From: Caprimulgus europaeus
Lineage: Eukaryota; Chordata; Aves; Caprimulgiformes; Caprimulgidae
NCBI GenBank assembly: GCA_907165065.1
Contig: OU015527.1
Span: 24,689,686-24,753,685 of the forward strand
Direction of reading: 5' to 3'
Length of the DNA: 64,000 nucleotides
Part shown: positions 49,526 through 63,000 of the stretch, piece by piece
Layout of the letters: every line of letters starts with the position of its first letter
How positions within the stretch are numbered: the stretch's first letter is position 1
The notes under the pieces: model-generated
The model's input: only the letters and a program-made list of their open reading frames with translations
Databases searched by the model: none
What the model was told of the DNA's origin: nothing
Position numbers and translations under genes: made by a program

Positions 49526-52500
49526 GTAAATGTAAATGGTTTTGAGTAAATAATGTATAATAAGAGATTGAAGTCAACAATATCTACAACAGTATCAATG
49601 TGTTATGTTTGATACATAATTACTAGTCAATGTGCAACAATACTAAAGAAGAGTAATTTTGTTTAAAAAATGAGAAGGTTTTAAAAATACAGTTTAGGTC
49701 ATTTACAAGGCTACAGTCACTAAAATGAAGCACTGCTGCTTCTTTATCTAGCACAATGAATTAAGAACACCTGATTGAAAGAGGTTTTGTGCTCATAAGT
49801 TGTTACCCCTTTCACTCCTCTTACCTCTCTGACCTCTGTTCTTTCATCTTTTCTCCAATCCCATCATCAGTTTGTCCCACTGCAGACAAACACAAGGATG
49901 TTCTACGTATACTTCATGCTGACATGGCATGAGTTGGCTCTGATTCAAAAGAGACAATGTTGTTTCTACACCGAGAAGAGTTTTACCAGTGGGAGAGGAA
50001 TAGAGTTTTTTTTGTTTGATTTTGTTTTGTTTTGTTGGTTTTTTTCTTTTGTTTTGGGTTTTTTTGTTTGTTTTTTTTTTTTTTTCATTATTTACCTTGA
50101 TCCCCTACACTTAGGAAAGCCCTAACTAAGGCTATAGTAACTTATATGAAAGTCTCAATAAGCTTCCAGATACTTTGAGAATGCATCAAATGGAAAGTCA
50201 GCTTGAAACAGGGTATACTCTTTCACATTTTTTCTCCATCCAAGAGAAGAACTGAGACAAAGCTTTGCTCAAGAATGCAGGTGTTTTACTGGTCCTCTGT
50301 ACTTCATCTTGTTCTCCTGAAAGTATGAGGACAATAGAGTTCTTGGTATTTTTTGTGCCATTACACCACTCTGATTTGAAATAAACCAAAACTAAACTGC
50401 ACATACTTATACAGCATAGAAGAAAATGGCATAATGGGTATCTTGAGACATTAGATTTCATTGAATAATTAGCCTTTTATTCTCCTTTCTCCCCTATCTT
50501 CCTGTCTTTTTCTGTTGTCACAAACAAATTTATTATCTATCCTTGTAAAAGAACGGAGGATAAAGTGACTTATCAACATGTCTTTTTTTCATGATGTTTA
50601 CTGTTATCAATCAGTAGATTTTCTTCTGTTTTCTTTTATTTAGCTACAAACCCCTAATTTTTAAGATATATTATCATTCTGTGTTCGAACATGTTAACAT
50701 GTTCTTTTTACCTGTGGTTATTGAAGAGCTTTTTTTTTTTTTTTTCATGTCTCTCATATTTTTTTGTTCCAAGCTACTACTTATCTTTCTAATTTTATCT
50801 TTTCTTTTGTGAGAATAAGGGTGTGGAAACAGAAGAGTGTAACAGAGCACAAAATGACTGAAAACTGTGACATTAAAGTTGTACATAGAATGTGGTGCCT
50901 TTTAAATAGGAATAACAACCTCCAAGTTGTAGTCTTCACAACAGAAAAATTTTGTCATGGAATCCTGGTGTCCAGATTCAAAATGAAAGAGACAGAAGGG
51001 GAAAAGAAAGAAGGGGAGATTGTATTAAGAGTGATGACAGTAAGAGGTTGTCACTTTGCAGCATTCAAATGCAGAAGCTATAACATTTAAATATTAAGGA
51101 TACCCATGCCCTCACGTACAACTTTTGAATAATATGCAAAGGAAAAATAGCAAGTCAGAATGAAATGTTCTCTTAGCACGCCACACCTGTCTTTAAAATA
51201 CTACCTTGCATCTACTGTGACTATCAAGTTGAGCACATAAAAAGATTTGTTGCTCAGAAACCTCTGAAAGTTCCTGATTGGAAATTGTAAACTGAAGTCA
51301 TTGAGCCTTTGGTCCATTTTTCATGTAAAAATTCAGGCCTAATAAGTTGTCAATGTGCCTCTGAGATGTTTCTGTTTTGCAGGTTTTTTTCATGCTCTAT
51401 GCAATTTGATTCATTTATTTCTGCAGTTCTCACTTCTTAAGCAAGCAGTTACATTAGTACTGAATGTTGCTAGATTCTGAAATCTGCTTTTTGAGCTCAT
51501 CCCAATATGAATTCATGTCCTCTTTGCTCTTCTAATTTTAAAAAATTTTTTCCTGTGCATTGTAACTTTATTTGAGAAACACCATCAATTATTTTACATT
51601 GAATATTGTCTAATGTGTCTGATTCTGACATCTCATCTGGTGTCATATGCCAATAACTTTCAAAACTCTCCTCCTTTATACAGACTTAATGGATAAGAGA
51701 CAAGTGCAGACAGGATGCCTAAAGTTATTTTATCACACAAAAGCATTGATTAAGCAGGTTGAATTTGAATGTACTGAAATAAAGATTAATCTATCATATT
51801 AACAGCACAATTTTCAAACTCAGGAAGCAGGAGTAAGAGTGAATTAAACAATGACTCAGATGGCTTTAGTAACAAAATTACCTTTTTATCTTTTATATCA
51901 GTTATTTACAGCTTTGGCCATCACCGTATTTTTCTATTGAAAGCACACCCAGGCAGATCATCCATAGTTCCATTTAGAAGAAATGGAAGCAAAAAGCTCA
52001 CATATTGTTGTGTCAACACACTGCTAAAATAGAGTTTGATTATCAAAAGAGTGGCATTTTACTCTGTGCCTTAAAAGCATGTATCTAGCCTGTGACTGCA
52101 GAAGTGAAGCATTTTTTAAAAATAGATCTTTGTTTTCCACTTAATACAGATTCCTGTGCAATCTGTTATTATGCAAAGGAGTGATAAAGACCAAGGACCA
52201 AGGTATCTATATCCTCCATATAAAAATGATAAACAGATTAAGTTTGCATACATAAGTTTCTTCAACCGATATGACCTACACAACACCTTTTAACATCACT
52301 GTTTTTTACAGTTCATTTTCAGTACTCCTAATTTGTTTGCTATCTCCCTGCTGCAATAGCTTGGGTTACAATTAACAATGGGATTACCTAAGTAAGTATA
52401 CTATAGATATACTACTAGATTAATGCATTAGCATAAAATAGTAAATAGATATTAATTATATGCTAAATATTTGATATTATATATATAATTTATACTATTA

Positions 52501-52670
52501 GATACATATATGTTAGATAGGTATGTCACAGTTGGCTATACATTAAAATGAAAACTAGGATGACTGTGTCTTCTTGTATTTTTTTTTTTATTTTACTCTA
52601 AAGAGAAGTCAAAATAAGATGAGGAAGGAAAAGCTTTACTATGCAATCTCAGAGGTTTTTTTTTACCACC
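49526..52670. other. AT-rich stretch, nothing recognised
   Basis: No gene or interspersed repeat recognised. It contains the T/G-rich tract at 50006-50085, T16 at 50730-50745 and a very AT-rich patch around 52430-52515. The 108-codon frame at 50764-51090 is Lys/Val-rich without a recognised domain. Confidence 0.5.
50006..50085 (+). repeat. (TTTTG)n-like low-complexity tract
   Basis: About 80 bp of T runs spaced by single G or GG, similar in kind to the tract at 15504. Confidence 0.85.
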
Positions 52671-53005
52671 TAGAATCATAGAATCACAGAATATCTCAAG
52701 CTGGAAGAGACCCATAAATATCACCAAGTCCAACTTCCTGCTTCTCACAGGACTACCTAAAACTAAACCATATGACTAAAAGCATTTTTCAGATGCTCCT
52801 TCAGCTCTGATAATCTTGGTGCCATGACTACCTCTCTGGGGAGCCTATTCCAGTGACTGATCATCCTCTCAGTGACGAACCTCTTCCTAATGTCCAGTCC
52901 AAACTTTCCTTAGTGCAGCTGCACTCCATTTCCATGTGTTCTATCGATGATCACCACTGAGAAGAGATCAGCACCTCTCCCTCTCCTATCTCCATTCAGA
53001 AAGTC
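52671..53005 (-). mobile_element. CR1 LINE 3' end fragment
   Basis: The low-coordinate end reads TAGAATCATAGAATCACAGA, the reverse complement of the CR1 octamer tail. It is followed by AAGCTGGAAGAGACCCATAA and the CTCTGGGGAGCCTATTCCAG and AACCTCTTCCTAATGTCCAG blocks of the 3' part of CR1. Only the last ~330 bp of the element remain; coding frame is not preserved. The 5' boundary near 53005 is approximate. The subfamily differs from the copies at 8883 and 34055. Confidence 0.92.
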
Positions 53006-54942
53006 ATAGATGACTTTAGAAAACATGCTTGATGCTAGAGCATAGCTTCTACTCTAAGTTACAAAGCCTTAACAGGATGACCACAGCTTAAGTAACATAA
53101 CGAGTACTAGTGTACTGCAAAGGTTATCCAATCAAATCTGTATAACAGATAAATATAGACTGTTTTCCAGAAAAGGCACTTCCAATTTCTCTCCCTGAGA
53201 GTCATCCTAGTACAAAAATTTCCACCAAAACCAGAAAAAGGTATTTTTTTAGTTTACTATTTTAGCACAGTAGAGTGAATTCAAAGATTATTTTCTTAGT
53301 ACTGCACCCCTAAATTAACACTGAACAAAAATGGATCAGCATCTTAAGGGAACAGATGGGGTCTTCAAGCACAATTCACAAGAGGTGAAAAATAAGCAGG
53401 CAAGCTGGTGAAACAGGCACCCTCATGGGAAATGACACAAAAGTTTAATCTTGGGACTCCAGAAAGCACAAGCCACTGTTGCCTGAGATTAATAACTCAG
53501 ACTCTCCAGATGAAGTCCGTAACAACTCATATCCGCTCTGGGTCATTAAAAAAGATGACCTGTGACAAACTCTTAGCAGTAGATCCAGAGGAAAGGCTAA
53601 AAAGGTTAGTATTTGTTAATCCAGTGATCATTACATACCACACATACAGCACAAAGGAACTAGAAGTGCCTCAGCTGTTAGTGACAGCAGTTTTATGAAA
53701 GGACTTTAATGGTCTAATCTATCAGACTAAGGTCAGAAATTTACCTTCTTAGAGCCTCAGCTACATGCAAATTTGTCACTTATGTAACGCTGAGCATTCT
53801 TGAACTTAGCTTTGTGAAGTACATCCTAAAGGCATAAAATAAACAACTCTCCCTCCAAATATTCTCTACAAAAAATAGAAATACAATGCAAACTGTTTCA
53901 CTGAGCAAACATGTAGACACACATACCTTAAACTGAAATGTGCTTTGATGCAGAATGACATCCACTGCAGCATGAATAGGTGCTATTAAAGTCCTCAAGC
54001 AGTAGATCCCTTACTGGAATAAACACCCACTTCAAAACCTACTTAGAAAAACATTATTATGTAGACTCATGGGATCTAATGCAAATATTACCTCAGGGAT
54101 AATTCCTGAACAAAAGAGAAAACAAGACTTTTCTTGATATCATTTTATGTACCATAGTGTCATGGTTCTTCATATTCTCCAGAGCTCACTACAAAGGAAA
54201 GGAGAAGGAGATGAAGTCCCTGCTTTCAATGCAACCTAATTTAAACCCTTTTAAAACATTGAGTATAGATTCACCATTTCAGGAATAGGGACAGCTATAG
54301 GACCTCTGCACAGTGTAATTTGAACACTCTCCCAGTAGAATGTATATCACTGTTAATAACAGCTCCACTGCTCCAACACTGCTCAGATATCTCCTACTTT
54401 GATTATACGTCAAAAGAACAAACAGCTGTATACATGTCAACTACATTTCCTTTTCATTATTATATTACACCTAATTGAGAAAAAGAAATATTACTTTCCC
54501 ATCTCATTTCCCAAATCTCAAGGGATAATTTGGCCCTGATGTTTAACGACTAAAGTAATCAAACTTATGAACAAAAACAGGAAATAAAATGGAAATCTGC
54601 ATCAGGTCATTGTTTACTCATGTTTGTATATGCATATACTTTGTTGCCTTTGTCATCCGTACTGAGTACAATTACAAATGCAGAGCTGAGTGTCTTTTTA
54701 GCTTTTATTTAAACAGACAGAGTACTTATGCAGGGCAGAACAACAGAGTCAGTGGTCAGATCCTGCATAAAAATATGTATATAAATCCGCACAGTGTTTA
54801 CAGCATTACACCAGACACGAACATACACTTTTTAAACTTGTGTTACACCCTTGGCTTCAGAGAAATTACTCCTAATTTAGTGGTCTATGAGTGATATTAG
54901 AATCAGATCTACTCTATTTCTTCAGAGAGAAATATCCTTTTA
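53006..54942. other. Stretch with nothing recognised
   Basis: No gene or repeat family recognised. Frames at 53408-53698 (96 codons) and 54589-54894 (101 codons) show no domain. Confidence 0.5.
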
Positions 54943-54947
54943 GTGCT
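54943..54947 (+). repeat. Target-site duplication (left) of solo LTR: GTGCT
   Basis: GTGCT directly precedes the TG end of the LTR and recurs directly after the CA end at 55578. Confidence 0.88.
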
Positions 54948-55577
54948 TGTGATAGTTTGGGTGGATTTACCCCTTTTGCTTGCAGCTTGCAGCCGAACAC
55001 AGCCTGCTCTATCACCCCCCGCCCCCGCCTACCTCGCCCAGGGAGTAGGGGAGAGAATTGGAAAGAAGGGCAGGGAGACTCACGGGTTGAGATAAAAACT
55101 ATTTACTAATTAAAATGAAATGATAATGATAACAACAGTGATAACAGAATTATACAAATGAGTGATACACAGTGCTCACCACCCCCTGACTGATGCCCGG
55201 CCTGTGCCAGCCAATGATCCCGGAGCAGACACAGTCCCAAAACCGAAACCCTGGAAGAGTGAGCCTGAGCGATCTGCCAGAGAGGTACCCCCGGAAGAGA
55301 AGTGCCCTGTCTTCCAGTCAGCCCTGGTTCATATACTGGCATGATGTGATATGATCTGGAATATTTCATTGGCACATCCAAATGCCAGTTCTGGGCTTTG
55401 CTATTCACTGCGCTTCTCCCTCCCAGTCCTAATGCAGCTGTGGAGCAGCCAAACACGGTGGCCTTAAGCTCCAGCAGCAACTCACAACACCAGCACTGTT
55501 ATCAACATTCTTCTCATAATAAGTCTGAATTGAAACACTAAAAAGAAAATTAACTCTGTCTCACCAAAACCAGGACA
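54948..55577 (-). mobile_element. Solo ERVL-type LTR with exact target duplication (fossil)
   Basis: A 630-bp LTR with TG...CA ends and an exact GTGCT duplication. On the minus strand it begins TGTCCTGGTTTTGGTGAGAC and continues AGAGTTAATTTTCTTTTTAG, the standard avian ERVL LTR opening. It ends CACCCAAACTATCACA. It is collinear with the LTRs of the provirus at 44515, sharing the GATACACAGTGC and ATTGGCACATCCAAA blocks on plus, but is clearly a different subfamily. Absence of internal sequence with an intact duplication means recombination between two LTRs of one provirus. Preservation suggests moderate age. Confidence 0.93.
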
Positions 55578-55582
55578 GTGCT
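55578..55582 (+). repeat. Target-site duplication (right) of solo LTR: GTGCT
   Basis: Exact copy of 54943-54947. Confidence 0.88.
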
Positions 55583-58500
55583 CCAGTTAATACATGGGGC
55601 GAATGATTCAGTTTTAGAGTTTCCCACAAAGGGAGATTGCTATGCAGTGATTGAGTTTTCTGTGAAAATTCATCTTCAGGTGACTTAATAATCTTGTATT
55701 AAAAAGTTAGAAATTATACCTGCATTATTTTTTAATTGTCCTCTTTTCAAATTAATATATTTATTTGGAAATAATTTACATATTTGTCTCAATTCCTGTG
55801 AAGGCATCATCTACTTCCCCAGTACTTTTATGAAGATTATCTAACACACTATCAGAAGTAAAACTCACACAAAACAAAATTGACATTTACCTGACCTCAT
55901 GATGAAAGCTATAATAACATCTATTCATACTAAATCTTTAATTTTACCTCTTTCTCATACAATGGCAAAATTAAGATAGGTGTTGTACAACTCTCGGAGG
56001 TAACCAAGTCCCAAATCACTTAAGAATGAGAACCTCAGGTTAATTCTAAATGCACCACATCAGTAGCAAAAATCCTACCTCTAGAGTTTTATAGGCCAAA
56101 AACAACCTCTTAACTGGAAACTAACAAGATGCTACTGAAGCACATACACTGACTGGTTACAATTAGCATGAAACAGCACTGGAAAAGTTGATATCCCTGT
56201 TCTGAAACAGTTTAAGTTTCCAGATGGTCTTATAAAGATGTAGCCTCGAGTATTGCAAATTACACGACTGCAGTCTTTGTATCCAATCCTCAGCTGGCAC
56301 TGAGTCTCTGTCCTTTTTTTAAGTTAGGATATTGCTTTTCACATTTAAATAATATTTAGATGAGGCCAAATCTTATGAATTTTGTTCTTCCTTAAAGGAA
56401 TGTTAACCTTTGAAGGTGTTTCTGCTTGCTACTGACTCATATGGTAAAAGGTATGGCAGAATCTCCCACACAATTCTTCCTATAATGCATGTGTGTGTAC
56501 AGAGACAGAGATAGCATAGTTCAAGTACTATGTACTGAAATTCACCACCTGTAATATCATGCTTAGTTCTTATACAATGCCAGGAAAAAGTAGCATCAGA
56601 TTCACCACTGAGAGGACTCTATATTTTGTATCTCTCACAATACAAAGTTTTGCCTGTGTGTCTTCTGGTTGTTTTCTCCTGTCTTCTGTTTTCGCATGGG
56701 AGTCCAGAAACACCATAGAAATGTTATTTGAAGGAATTTCAGGGGGGACATGGGTGGAAAGAGTGCAATAATGACATTGCTGGGGAGCATCACAGCATTC
56801 AAACACATAAAACGAATGTAGGAAATCTGAGAGTGAGAACACTGGAAGAACTCTGCAGATATCTGCAGCAGGATCAGGTCAGCCACAGTTGCTGCAGGTG
56901 TCTCTGGCAGTCATCTTTAGCAATAGGTACAATGAAGATGTACCTGTAAGCACTCATCAGGGTTCATTAGTTATTCCAAAGCCAACTAAGACACAGAGGC
57001 AGCTTGGAAAAATTCTGATGGGTAACTAAAGGATCTTGTAGTTCATTCTTCTTGCTAATCATTGCTGTGTTATCCATAGCTTCAAATAGCCTCATTTTTC
57101 AATGTGTGACTTGATCTGTGAGAAAAATGAGTAATCTAACAGACATCCCATTCCCTTATGGTCACTGGGGTGTTCAGCTCTTCTTGCAATACCTTGCACC
57201 ACCGTTTAGTTTTCTAGGATATGCATAAAGCTTTTAGGGAGCCGGAAGTGAGAAATGTAGGGGAAAAGCATCTTACATTTACAAGCCTTAAAGTAAGATT
57301 CCTGGCATGTTGTGGTGCTGTGGGGAAAGTACCTAAACCCTCAGAATTTACACAAGGGATTTCTAACATGTACTGACAGCAAACATGAGATACTTGAAAC
57401 TACACAAGTCATGCTCACATACTGAATTCTGTGTTTTCTTATCATCTGCGGAGCAATGACTCCACATATAATCAGTACTTATGTTTTTCAAAGTCTAACT
57501 TCAGCAGTTTTGAATATTTATTTACTGTTTTAAATAGAATGCTATGGCTTAGAGTCATACCAGAGAATCCATAGTGAATTCTGCCCTAAACCCCAGCAGC
57601 CTGGCAGTTTGCTTCACTCTCTGTACTTCCCTGAAGGACTGCATTTTCTACATTACAATTTTTATTGATGGTTCCAATTTTAATGAGCAGGATGACTTAT
57701 CCAGTGTTTAAGCTATTATAGTATCAAATTTTAGGAGGGAGACACAAGAAGTTATTTCTAACTTTACAGGCTCAGCAGAAAATTTTCTGTAGATAATAAA
57801 TATCTTTCCACCCTGGCTGTACTCCCCTCAAAAAAAAAAAAAAAATAGAATTGTTGACTGACAAACATGTATTTAGCTAGGCTTTGCTTTTCTCCCTTTC
57901 CAAGTGTCTGTCCCTGGCTTTGATTTGCTTGCTTCATTTTATTAAAAATTTTATATAGCTTTCTCTGTCTCAGAGAGCTTACTGAAATTCAGAGGTTACA
58001 TTAAAAAAAAAACCACCTGTAAGGTTATTGCTTTTGAAATGTAGACCCAGCACAGGTAAATGATGATTAGACAAGAGGCCACACACCTGGATCACTGTTT
58101 TGCCCTAAAGGTAAAACTAGCAAGGTTCCTAGGAAGGGAAAGAAAAAAAAAATCTCTTCAGGAGACAGACTTGTCAATGGAAACTTGATAACACAGAAAT
58201 AAAGAAACTGAAAGCTACAAAGAATAACAAATGGCTAAATTACCTTTAGGAATCTGTTATTATGTTTCTGGAACATTATGGTAGTTTAAAAAAGGCTCTA
58301 TTAATAATATTTAGTGGTTCAAAATCTTTAGGAAAATTCATCTAACCTGATCCCTTGGAGCTACCACTTTTAATACAGCTTCCAAATATCCTTTCTTTGT
58401 GTAACTTATAACTTGAATCTGTGAAAATCTGCCAGCTGAAGAACTCATGTGGAAAACACATTGAAAAAACTTTTAAAAAAATCTTCTAAGTATATTTATG

Positions 58501-59995
58501 TATATACATACAAGAGGAAATCCACATGGGATAATAGTTTGCATCAATGATAGTTTACCACTTTCAGCCTCCCACCACTACTTGGGTGTATTTTGTATTT
58601 TGTACTATAGGAAAAGCCTCAGCCTACACATGTAAAAAGGCAACTATAGAACACTTAGTTGATTTGCCAGAAGTAAGGAAAAAACTTTCTGAGTCCAACG
58701 GTAATGTTTTATGCATAAAGCTCATTTTTTTTTTTTTAAATTCCTTCCCATTCTGTTATTTACAACATACAATTTTTAACCTTTTGTTGTTATTCATTTA
58801 AACGAACTTTGCATGATGAAGTGGAAAGAAACAATACCTACCTACAATGGATTGATTATGCTTTCCAATAGGTGCTTTAGAATTTTGATTGTGACCATTA
58901 AGAAGAAAATTTTAAAGTAGAGTGGAATTATTATTTTATTGGTGGGAGGGAGAGGAAGTAAATCACACTATAAAGCAAAAAACAAACACAGGAGGATTTT
59001 AGCAGCAAAGAAGCTATACATCCTCAGAAAATCTCTCTTAGGTTTTTTCTCTTCACACTTCATAATGATAAATTATCTGAATTTGTTAAAATGTTATCTC
59101 TTCATTTCTAATCATTTGACTTTGTATTTTAAAACTTATTCCCTGAAAGGCTTCACAAAAATATCAAATCAATACATATCAACACTTCATACAAAATAGA
59201 GATGATTTGTTCCTCTACTCAGTCTAAAATGATAATTGCAAGGAAATGTGATGGTTACAAATAACATATCAAGGTAACTAGATGAGTCAGTGACAATGTT
59301 AAACACTGGTAAAAGGGTAAAGAAAGAAGTCAAAGGCAGAAATTTTATGGTTGGTCCTTGATAAATATTGCTTTGTATGTATGACTTTTACATTTGTTGA
59401 TATGGTCCTGTAGGTGTAGTTAATAATTTTTCATGAAGCAGAAATTATCTTGGAAACCTAGCTGCATTGAAAAGGTGCTTTCTTATGTTTGGTTTTGTAA
59501 CTGTCTGCAGTTTGTCTTTAGATTTTACAGCTGTGTGTGCATTTCATAACCTGTACATCCTGTACATTAATTTAGTTATTTGAAAGGAGTTCAAACTATT
59601 AATTACTGCTATATCTGAATGCCCTATAGAAATTATAGAAAGCCAAGTATAGGGCAAAAACAGACATAATTTTCATCTTTACTCATTTTTCTCACATAAT
59701 TGTTTGTAGAAAACGATCTACAGCTTGCTTTTGTTTTTCCTCTTCATTCTGCCTTTGGATCTATCATCACTTAACTGCTGTTCCTAGAAGAAACAATTAG
59801 TGAAGAAAGACTGCTATATAGATGTAATGTTTACATTTCTTTCTTAATATCTTTCATATCTATATGAAAGGACCTGAGAAGAGTTTCAGGTCATGGTCTG
59901 AAAAATTGTAGGGCATCTTTTTCTGTAGGACTAGTTATTAGGAACCTCAACTCAGTTTTAGACTTTTCTTTGAGTCTTGGTCAGACTGGAACCTG

Positions 59996-60027
<32 letters not shown>

Positions 60028-63000
60028 GCCTTCTGCTTATCAGCTTGGCATTCATCTGTAGTGGTAAAAAATAAATTACTGCAGTCATAGTGTTCAACCT
60101 TACTGGAATCAGTTTTGTTCTAAGGATCGAGGGCTTGAGTCCCTCCAGCATCCTTTATATTCTTAGTTTTAAGCACTGAGAGCACAAGAGACAATGAGTA
60201 AATTTTTCCGGCCTGTAAGAAATGGGAGCACTAACAATTAGTAGAATGCACTAAGATATATGTATGATCTATTTTCTACAAAGTAAAGCACTTCAGTGGT
60301 TCCTCGAGGTGAAGGTTGTCACTTTTCCAGTATGTTCACCTACCCCTAGGTGCTGTTCTATACCTGTATTTGGTGAGAACACCAAGGAACCTGACTGTCA
60401 TATTCAAAGTTCAAAATATTTTCTGTGTTTGCCTAGGTCTCTCAGTACTGTTGCTATGGTAACAACAAAAGCCTGAATGCCACACAGTACATACATACTC
60501 CACAAAGAATCAGTGGGAAAAAACAAGATATGTACTTGTAAGTACTCAAGATCACAGTGATACCAAAATCGTTGAAAAGTAGCTGCAGTGGTTTTTGTGT
60601 TGGCACATGGACAAACTGAAGCTGAAAAGTAACCTTAATGTTCACAAAAAAATATTTTCTTGGCACTGAGGATATGAATAGATTTAAATTATTTCTGCTT
60701 AACACAATTCTATTAAAAGCTTAGCTTGAGAAGTTCATTGTCCAATATTCTTTGAGCAAAAGATCTGTTTAGACCCCTGCCATACCAAAAAAAACCCCCC
60801 TACAATAAAGCCTTTGCATAGTGAAATGGAACTAAGAGAAAGTGGACACAACGTCATAACCATATATTATATATCACTATGAGGCAAATGGGATTTAAAG
60901 AGATTTAGGTTGCTTATCCAAAATAGTTTTACACAATTGTATAGTGGTTTGAGGTTTGTACAGAAAGCAAACATTTCATCTCAAAAAGAATGAGAGAGCT
61001 GTGTAGAAATTTCACAAAAATGAAAAAGAAAAAATGGAGAAGAGTAAAAGACCAATCCAGTGAATATTTGGTTTATTCAGCTGTCATCCCTTGCCAATAA
61101 GACAACTATTAAAAACTTTTCTAACATATTCCTTTTTCACATTGTCTCTTTGTTCTGTTCTACTCCATATATATCTTTTAATAGCATAAAAAAGGGACTA
61201 GTGACCATTTTCCCCTCAAACAACCCAATTAGTCCCCAGAAGGCATTCACTAGAATACTATTAACTACAATTCTTGGTGCAGGCCATGTGCAGACAGCTG
61301 AAAGAATTAGGGAAAAGACAGAGAATTCACTTTGCATCATTATCATGCCCTTAGAATGGGTTCCTTTCACTGCCTCTAAAAGCAATTAAATTGAAACAGA
61401 CTTATTTCTGTCACTGTGTACACTCCCAAATGCACACCTAGAGTTGTACTCCAAAGTGCACGATAAGGAAGGAAAGACAGCATTGGGCTGCCTCATTTCC
61501 ATAGACAAGGTGAGGATATGGAAGCTTCTTTTTGATGGAGAACAAAGCATGAACATAGTCAGGTATATGTCCTTCTCCTTTCACCTGCGCTTGCATAAAG
61601 GATGGGGAAGAATCTAGCATTAAATAAATAAATGGTGAACTATCTTAATTTTTTTAAAAAAATCTAGTAATTAGCATATTTTTTTTCTAGCATAACAGTA
61701 ATATGTTAAAAAAAAATTATTGTACTTTGACTTATGGTTAGAGTGGCAAGCATGGAATTTTCATATATGTGTATGTGTAGAAAAATGTATGTGTTTATAT
61801 ATTACATGTTCTTAAGAGTATTTTAAAGAAAAAAAAAATATTCTGGGAGTTAAAAAATTACTAAATTATTTGCTTTGTGATTTACTTATATCTAAACTGT
61901 AATCCCTTTGTTTTGTCAAGTTCTATGGGGATGTTTCTTGGACTCTTCCACCAAGAATATTTATTTTTCAGTAGCTGGCTTTCTGCCTGCTCCACTCCCA
62001 GCAATCTCTAGATGCAACCTCAGATCTATCATAAACAGGAGACTGGGTCAGATGACTGCAAACTAGAACTGTCCAGCTCTAACAAAGAGGTTTTAAATTC
62101 TAAGTCCTGCCATAGGAAGTCTAGCTGTGAAAGCTTGCATTCTGCACATCAGAGTTCAATCTGTTTGAACAGGCATAACTTAATAACTATACCTTGTAAG
62201 TGCTGCTGTATGCATTTCTCTTGAGAACTTCTTCTGTGGAATTTTGGATTAAATTACAATTTATACTGGATCTCTTAGTGGCCAGTATTCCTGATACAGC
62301 TGAACAAGTAAAATTATTCAGCAGCAGTTTTTTCAAGAAATATCCCATTTTAACACACATTCTTCAAACAGAAACACTGAACAAATAGTGATGTATGAAA
62401 CAGAGTAAGCATTTTTTTGTTCATTAGATGGAAATTTTAGACTTGACTGAATGCCTGAACTTTAAACAGGGCACTGTAATATGCAGGGGAAAAAAAAGAA
62501 AAACAAAACAATACAAAACAAAAAAACAGCAGTGTAGTAACCAGTTAATTAGGTCATCAATTCTAGCATCTTAGATCCTAGAGTCATGAGAAAACAGAAA
62601 AATTGTTTATTTCTCTGTGAAAGTCCAGACTACTTCTGAAGAGTGATTTCAACCAGCATCTGAAGACAGCTGAAAAAACACTTCCAAGGAGAAAAACAAG
62701 CACAATAAATCTCACCTCCTTCCAACTACAGTCTCTTCTTTGATGGGGAATACAAATGCTTGTTGCCTGTTTTAGTATTTCCTCCTCTCCTACACACGGC
62801 TGTAAGAAATATAAAGCTGATTGTTCATACTTTTTCCTATAAGATTCCTCTGAGTTCACAACAGAGACAGAAACTCAAAGGACAGAGACATGTACCATGT
62901 TAGCATATTCAGGAATGCAGTCACTATTATCCACATAAGAGTAAGATATAAAGTTTTCATGTAATTTTGTACATTAAAGCTGACTCTGCTTTACAGATAA

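Noticed and set aside
59996-60024. A29 run as a possible retrogene or SINE tail
   Set aside because: The preceding sequence matches no gene or SINE I know and there are no flanking duplications.
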